Assembly (NCBI GenBank): GCA_035048495.1
Contig: CM068551.1
Location: 18,354,248 to 18,418,247, forward strand
Direction: 5' to 3'
From: Euptelea pleiosperma
Taxonomy: Eukaryota > Streptophyta > Magnoliopsida > Ranunculales > Eupteleaceae
DNA: 64,000 nucleotides
Shown: piece after piece, positions 58,591 through 64,000 of the stretch
How positions within the stretch are numbered: the first letter of the stretch is position 1
Layout of the letters: each line of letters starts with the position of its first letter
Notes under the pieces: generated by a model
Told to the model about the DNA's origin: nothing
Database searches by the model: none
What the model saw: only the letters and a program-made list of their open reading frames with translations
Made by a program: the position numbers and the translations under genes

Positions 58591-59099
58591 TTCAAAATAG
58601 ATAAGAAAAGCAAGGAGAGAGCACACAGATGTGTACGTTATTAATATAGGCAGAAGAGAACAGATGCATACAACATCAAAAGGAAAAACTAGAAAACAAA
58701 TAATAATCATGATTCTATAAGCCAGTGGGTTACTGAATGATGCGTCTCAAGTACCAGACCAGTAGAACACAGACCAACAAGACGGGATCATTATGTTTTG
58801 GAAGTAACAGTTGACCAATAAAACCTAAAAAAACTGAACTCATGTAGGAAAATTCAAAACTGGAAATTTAGTATCACACCCGAACCAAAGTCTCGTAGTC
58901 TTTGAGTGAATGAGTATCAAAGAGTGCATTGATGGCTTGATTTCAGATCACACAATACAAGGCCAGTAAAACAGCGGTAGTAAGTGAGAGCGATGCACAT
59001 TTTGAAAGTGAAGAGGAAAAGCAATACTAGACAGTCTAAGATGAGAAGCAAGACAATCCAATTCTCAATCATAGAAGTATCTGTGGAAACCAAAATTCC

Positions 59100-60232
59100 A
59101 GGACACCATCCCATCATTAAACTCTACACACTCTTGGACAGTGGCCCCTTGCCAGTCAGATAGACTGTAAAGAGCACCAAGGATCCTCCCAGAAGCGCAC
59201 TCTATCCCCTCTTCCACCTTGAAGAGCAGGCATGGCTATTCCCGTCTACATACTAACACCATAAGAAGAGAGTACCGATTGGATGTCCCACCCAAAACCA
59301 ATCACGCTGCACCATAAACTCTACTCTTCTTCCCCTAGTTTCCACAACCACTTCCCAAGGAGAGCCATATTCATATCTCAAAGATGACGAAAACCAAGTC
59401 CTCTAGTATCTTTAGGCAATCAGATCTTACCACACTCCATTAGATGAAACTTGTGGAAGTCTCCTTTCCCACTCCGCAAGAAATCTCTCATTAGCTTCTC
59501 CATTCTATTGGCTACACTAGCCGGAATGGAGAAAAAAGAAAGAAAATGAATAGGGAGGATGGAAAGAGTACTCTTTGTCAAAGTAATCTTACCTCCCTTA
59601 GAAAGGTACCTTCTCTTCCAACTACCAAGTCTCCTTCCGAATCGCTTCAAAACTGGGGCCCGTATAGATTTATCCTTATACCTGGCTCCCAAAGGGAGCC
59701 TGGGATAAGTAGTACACAATTGACCTATCCTGCATGGCTGCATTCCAAACTATTAGCCAAATCCCTCAAGTTTGGAACTTCTCCCATGCTGAACATCTTG
59801 CTCTTGGAATGATTAACCCGAAGACCCGACACCGCCTCAAAGCACCTTAGAATACATCTAAGGTATCCAAGTTGACTGTAGGAGGCATCCAAAAGGAAAA
59901 CCGTATCATCAGCAAACTGGAGATGGGAGATCATTGGCCCCGAGCTCCCCACCTGGAAGCCTTCCAAAAATCCTCCTCCTACAGCTTTACTCATCATCCT
60001 ACTCAAAGCTTGCACCACCACCACGAACAAAAATAGAGATAGAGGATCTCCTTGCCTCCACCCCCTCAAAATTGTGAAATAGCCCCCTGGCGACCTATTC
60101 ACTAAAATTGATAAAGACGCTGAGGAAATATAAGCCTTACTTGAGGTCTGGTTCCATTTTTTTAGGACCTCAAAACCCATGTAAACCTTATCCCGCTTCT
60201 TAGACATCGACTTCAAATTGTTCTCCACCCTA
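59100..60232 (-). mobile_element. LINE reverse-transcriptase fragment
   Basis: Minus-strand frames 60228-59725 and 59743-59420 give SSASLSILVNRSPGGYFTI, GWRQGDPLSLFLFVVVVQAL, the catalytic FADDTVFL and NHSKSKMF, then LPLGARYKDKS and KGGKITLTKSTLSILPIHFL. Toward 59240-59170 comes a decayed GRGDRVRFWEDPWC segment. One frameshift divides the RT. It is 5'-truncated; the 3' end and tail were not located with confidence. Confidence 0.85.
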
Positions 60233-60339
60233 AATCCTAATCATAGAAGTCTTACAATTAACACAGGAAAAAATAGCCTGTTGGATTGTTATCAATTTCA
60301 AACTTCAGAGTTTCTGTATTACTCTGTTGTCTGTTCTAC

Positions 60340-61750
60340 ATCAATTTTTGGTTTCAGAGCAAGTTTTGATCCTCACAGGAGAAGACTTGTAGTATAATTT
60401 ATGTGGTCTCATGGAAAGTCCATTAGATATGGAGTTTCGAATTGTGTGTGATGTTATCAGAAGACTTGTTAGTCATGTAATTGATCCTTCTAGTTGCAAA
60501 ACTAAATATGCAGGAAAGAAGTTGATAAAGTTAGGACATGGATATTGGACTTTGGAGGTGGTTTCATTGTTTTCTTTTCTGGAGAAAAATATTCAGAAGG
60601 TGTTTATTGTATAATTCTTCCAATGGAGAGATGTCAACTACTTTTGGGCCAACCATGGATCAAATCATGAGGAGCCGCCTACGATTCTAGTAAACATGCA
60701 TATATTTTCCAAAAGGTTCGCAAAAAAGTTATACTTAAAGGAATTCTTCCAACAGCCCTAGATGCAAAGGACGAGTCCCGAGAAGTTAAATTTGTTCAAG
60801 CTCCTATACACATGATGAAGATTATCCAAAGGTGCCACATGTTGATTCCTATAAAACAATCACCCACAAAGAAGTCGGAGGTCGAACGTTCATCGATGGT
60901 TTCTATAGATGTGTTATCAGAAGTCGAAGATAGTCAATCAAGTAAATACATTTGATAAGCCTCGATTACAAGGTTGATCGTGTAATTTATTTGAAGTCTA
61001 TAGGAGCAAAATCAATGGTGTCAAAGTTGACAAGGATAAAGAAATTAAAGAAGATTAGCAAACAAAGTGAAAAGAGAAGAACGAACCAGAAATTGAGAGA
61101 AGCACGACTTCCATATTCTAAGTTCAAATTTCTCGAGGAGCAAAAACACCCATGCCCTAGGGCGCATATCGAGGAGGATCGGTTGTTAGAAATAATCGTT
61201 GGAAACTCCGGAATTCGACGTTAAATTCTTTCGAATTGGGAGGAATTGATGTAGTCATGAATATGCCAAAGAGCACCATCTCATACCCCCATGAAAGAGG
61301 CTTAATGATATTGACTATTCATGGAAAATCATGTTTTTACTATTTTATTGAATTGTGACTTCACTACTTTTAGTAAATCATATTTTACTAAATTTGGATA
61401 AGTGCAAGAGGTTCTAGATGATGTTGTTGAAGGGCTTTTAGTAAATAGTAATTTTACTAAGTTTAGAAAAATGTTTATTTTTTAATAGTTTTTTTGTAGT
61501 AGGAGTGTAGGACTCTTATTTAAAGAGATAATGTAACTAGAATAGGGAGTCTCAAAAGTAGAATCTAAGTCTTCTAGGAGATTATGCATTTTTGGTTTTA
61601 AGTAGAATTAGGAAAGAACAACGTTGTTTCCAACAATCTATAAATACTCGTGTACTCCAATTTTAGAAAAAGTTGAATGAAATGTTTTAAATTTATTTTG
61701 GTTGATGTGAAAGCTGTTATATGATAGTGATTCCTTGTTTGGGTGGTGCT
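60340..61750 (+). mobile_element. Possible LTR-retroelement remnant
   Basis: TTTTTGGTTTCAGAGCAAG at 60344 resembles a tRNA-Met primer site with one change. Broken plus-strand frames follow (60411-60614; 60952-61224, very Lys/Arg-rich) with no recognised domain. About 61240-61750 looks like an LTR, with a CTATAAATACTCGTGTACTC promoter-like block near 61640. The two LTRs could not be matched. Confidence 0.35.
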
Positions 61751-61769
61751 GATTGCATCCAATGCCAAT

Positions 61770-62380
61770 AGGAGACTAAATGGCTGCAACAAAAATAGAA
61801 ATAGAAGAAGAAGAGCGAAAAACAATAAAACCCTTAGTGTAGGGCAACCCTTTGTGTATGGCTGCAACAAAAATATGTGTATGGTGAAGAAGGCCCTTTG
61901 TGTATGGCTGCAACAAAAATATGTGTATGGAGAAGTAATTAATTGATTAATTAAGTCTAGACGTTCCACACTTTAGAGGGGAAAACTTTCTCCCTATTAA
62001 TGCTTTCAGAAAGACAGCAAAAAACTCCTTTAGGCCTGGTCGTCCCCCTATATGTACCCATAAGTAAAAAAGACAACTAAACTGATAGTTTAACACAAAA
62101 GACTCAAATTCCCTTTTAAATAAACCTAAACCCAATTATGACTCTAAAGTAGAAAACCCTAATCTTGATTTAACCTACCAAACATAGCTAAAATTAATGA
62201 AAACAATAATGCTGTGACCACCAGAGTTAAGCGACTTTTCCATGTCGGCCCTCTTGGTCAAAGTGAACACCTTGACTTTGACTAGAAACCAAAGTCTACA
62301 AAGAACCAGTCTTCGTACAACTGTATTGAATGGGAAAAATCCCTATTTTGTTTTGCTACCTAACAGTTCACCTTTTCTTT
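61770..62380. other. Short tandem repeats and unassigned sequence
   Basis: Three spaced copies of TGGCTGCAACAAAAATA (about 61780, 61858 and 61904), two of them followed by TGTGTATGG. The rest shows nothing recognisable. Confidence 0.5.
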
Positions 62381-62539
62381 ACCACATAAGGTTTTGGATG
62401 TATTTGTTTTGTCCATAACCTGCATGTTGGGTTGACAAACTTGAACCTCGTGCAACCAAATGTGATTTTCTGGGATACTCACGTATTGAACAGGGGTATA
62501 ATTATCACAATCCTACTTTGAGGAAACAGTTTGTGTGTT

Positions 62540-63870
62540 GATATGACATTCTTTGAAGCCACTCCGTTCTATTCTGTTGAGGGTCGTCATCTTTTGGATC
62601 CACTCTCTCAATTAGTGGATCCTAAATTCTGAACCTAGTGGGTCTACTCATCTTCTAGTTCTCCCTATACCTGCAGTTTCTAGTTCTATACCACAGAAGG
62701 AGCCTGATTTGCAGGTGCATACTCAACAACGTAAGAAGAGCAATACTAATCCAACATCTAATGTGCCTTCATCATCATCCTTGACGTCTGAAGATCCCGA
62801 CAACACATCTATTACTGAATTAGACATTCCAATTACACTCTAGAAAGGTACCCATTTCTGTGCTGCAAATCTTATTTTGCTAAATTTGTTTCATATGATC
62901 ATTTGTCTCCTAAGTTTCAAAATTTTGATTTTTTCCTTCTCATTTGCTCACCTTCCTACCTCTCATAGTGAGCCATGTCTCATGATGGCTGGAAACATGC
63001 AATAGAAGATAAACAAAGTAGTATATGACTATATCCAAATTATTGTGCATACAACATTAAACTGATGGCAACTCTTCATTCAAATGATACTTGGGACATG
63101 ACTGCTTAACTGCCGAAAAGAGTATTGTTCGATGTCGATGGGTTACATGGTTAAGCATAATCCTGAGGGATTGGTTCACCGTATTAACGCTCGATTAGTG
63201 GCAAAGGGATACACTCACACCTTGGAATTGATTACTCTAAAACATTCTCCTGAGGTCAAATTGAACTCCGTGCGTGTTGTTATTTCTATTGCTGCAAATA
63301 TCGGTTGGTCGTTATTTCTGTTGGACATTAAGAATCTTTCTTACATGGGGACCTTCGAGAAGAAGTGCACATGGAACAACTTTCTGCGTTTGTTGCTCAA
63401 AGTGTGTCGGTTAAAAAAAAAGTATATATTGTTTAAAACAATCTCTTGGTTTGACAAATTCAGCACAGTAGTAGTGGCGTATGGGCTAAAATGAAATCAA
63501 GTTGATCACACTGTCTTTATCTGACAAGGTGAGAATGAAATTATTAATCTGGTTGTGCATGTTGATGATATTGTAGTTACAGGAAGTGATACCAAGCGAA
63601 TTAAACGGTTGAAAGAACACCTCAGAAAACATTTCTATGCCAAATACCTAGGGCAACTTAGATACTTTCTTGGTACTGAAGTGGCCAGATCGAAAATTGG
63701 AATCAATCTGTATTAGAGAAAGTATGTGATGGACTTTCTCATGGAAAAAAGACGGTGCAAAGCCTATTGATAGTCCTATCTCCTATGGACCTAACCTAAA
63801 ATTGATGTCAAATCAAGGTGAACCTTTGGATGACCCTAGACGATATAAAAGGTTAGTTGGTAAGCTTATT
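62540..63870 (+). mobile_element. Ty1-copia polyprotein pseudogene (reverse transcriptase region)
   Basis: Across frames it reads as copia RT: an upstream linker (VSYDHLSPKFQNF; HDGWKHAIEDKQ), VKHNPEGLVHRINARLVAKG, LNSVRVVISIAANIGW and LLDIKN. After a stop come the catalytic VHVDDIVVTGSDTKRIKRL and LGQLRYFLGTEVARSK. Multiple frameshifts and stops make it dead. It is oriented opposite to the RBM42-like gene. No LTR was identified. Confidence 0.85.
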
Positions 63871-64000
63871 TATTTAAGGGTATTTTTGTAGTACCCCAAT
63901 AAGAAATCACCATTATTTGCGTTATACCTCAACATTTTCATTTTCAAGGTCTTCCCCCTTGGACTATTTTTGACCGTCATTGGCGTGACAACTTTGACTG

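Noticed and set aside
60952..61224. 90-codon Lys/Arg-rich frame as a ribosomal or nuclear protein
   Set aside because: No family recognised, no conserved motif, and it sits between LTR-like sequences; more likely transposon debris.

Overview
This is a stretch of a flowering-plant nuclear genome. The genes have many introns with GT-AG sites, AT-rich intergenic DNA and plant-type protein families (two P-class PPR proteins, a plant putative methyltransferase of the DUF248 group). Much of the rest is plant transposon debris: LINE, Ty1-copia, TRIM, SINE and Mutator-type MITEs. Introns of 3-4 kb packed with repeats point to a mid-sized or large angiosperm genome. A magnoliid is possible, but that is a guess; the sequence does not fix the taxon.

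Layout: (1) 1-3200 is repeats (an antisense LINE and nested MITEs). (2) 3201-22517 (+) is one 19-exon gene for ribophorin II (RPN2), an ER oligosaccharyltransferase subunit. Its introns hold a TRIM, a copia fragment, LINE fragments, a SINE, a 2-kb solo LTR and a 317-bp tandem duplication. (3) 22518-25712 holds a 67-nt perfect hairpin and MITEs. (4) 25713-27458 (+) is an intronless PPR gene, convergent with (5) a second intronless PPR gene at 31893-30070 (-). (6) 32700-35900 is dense foldback DNA, including a MULE with a perfect 9-bp target duplication. (7) 43463-35936 (-) is a 7-exon PMT-type putative methyltransferase gene; a plastid atpB fragment lies in its last intron, and its leader and promoter reach about 45.26 kb. 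(8) 45.3-55.6 kb has no gene: MITEs, a degenerate copy of the PMT leader region, a second MULE with a 9-bp duplication, and a ~190-bp tandem array broken by a MITE and a LINE. (9) 58486-55663 (-) are the last three exons of an RBM42-like RNA-binding protein gene; its 5' exons are not visible and probably lie beyond the right edge. (10) 58.9-64 kb is LINE, LTR-element and copia remains.

The five genes share no pathway that I can see; they are ordinary housekeeping or organelle-RNA genes. Exon joins were read by eye from splice sites, reading frame and remembered family sequences. The RPN2 model closes to about 690 residues only if one base is added in an A-run in exon 2. The PMT model closes exactly to 622 residues. 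I found no tRNA, rRNA, CRISPR array or evident novel multi-gene system; the notable signals are transposon architecture, captured or duplicated gene pieces and long inverted repeats.
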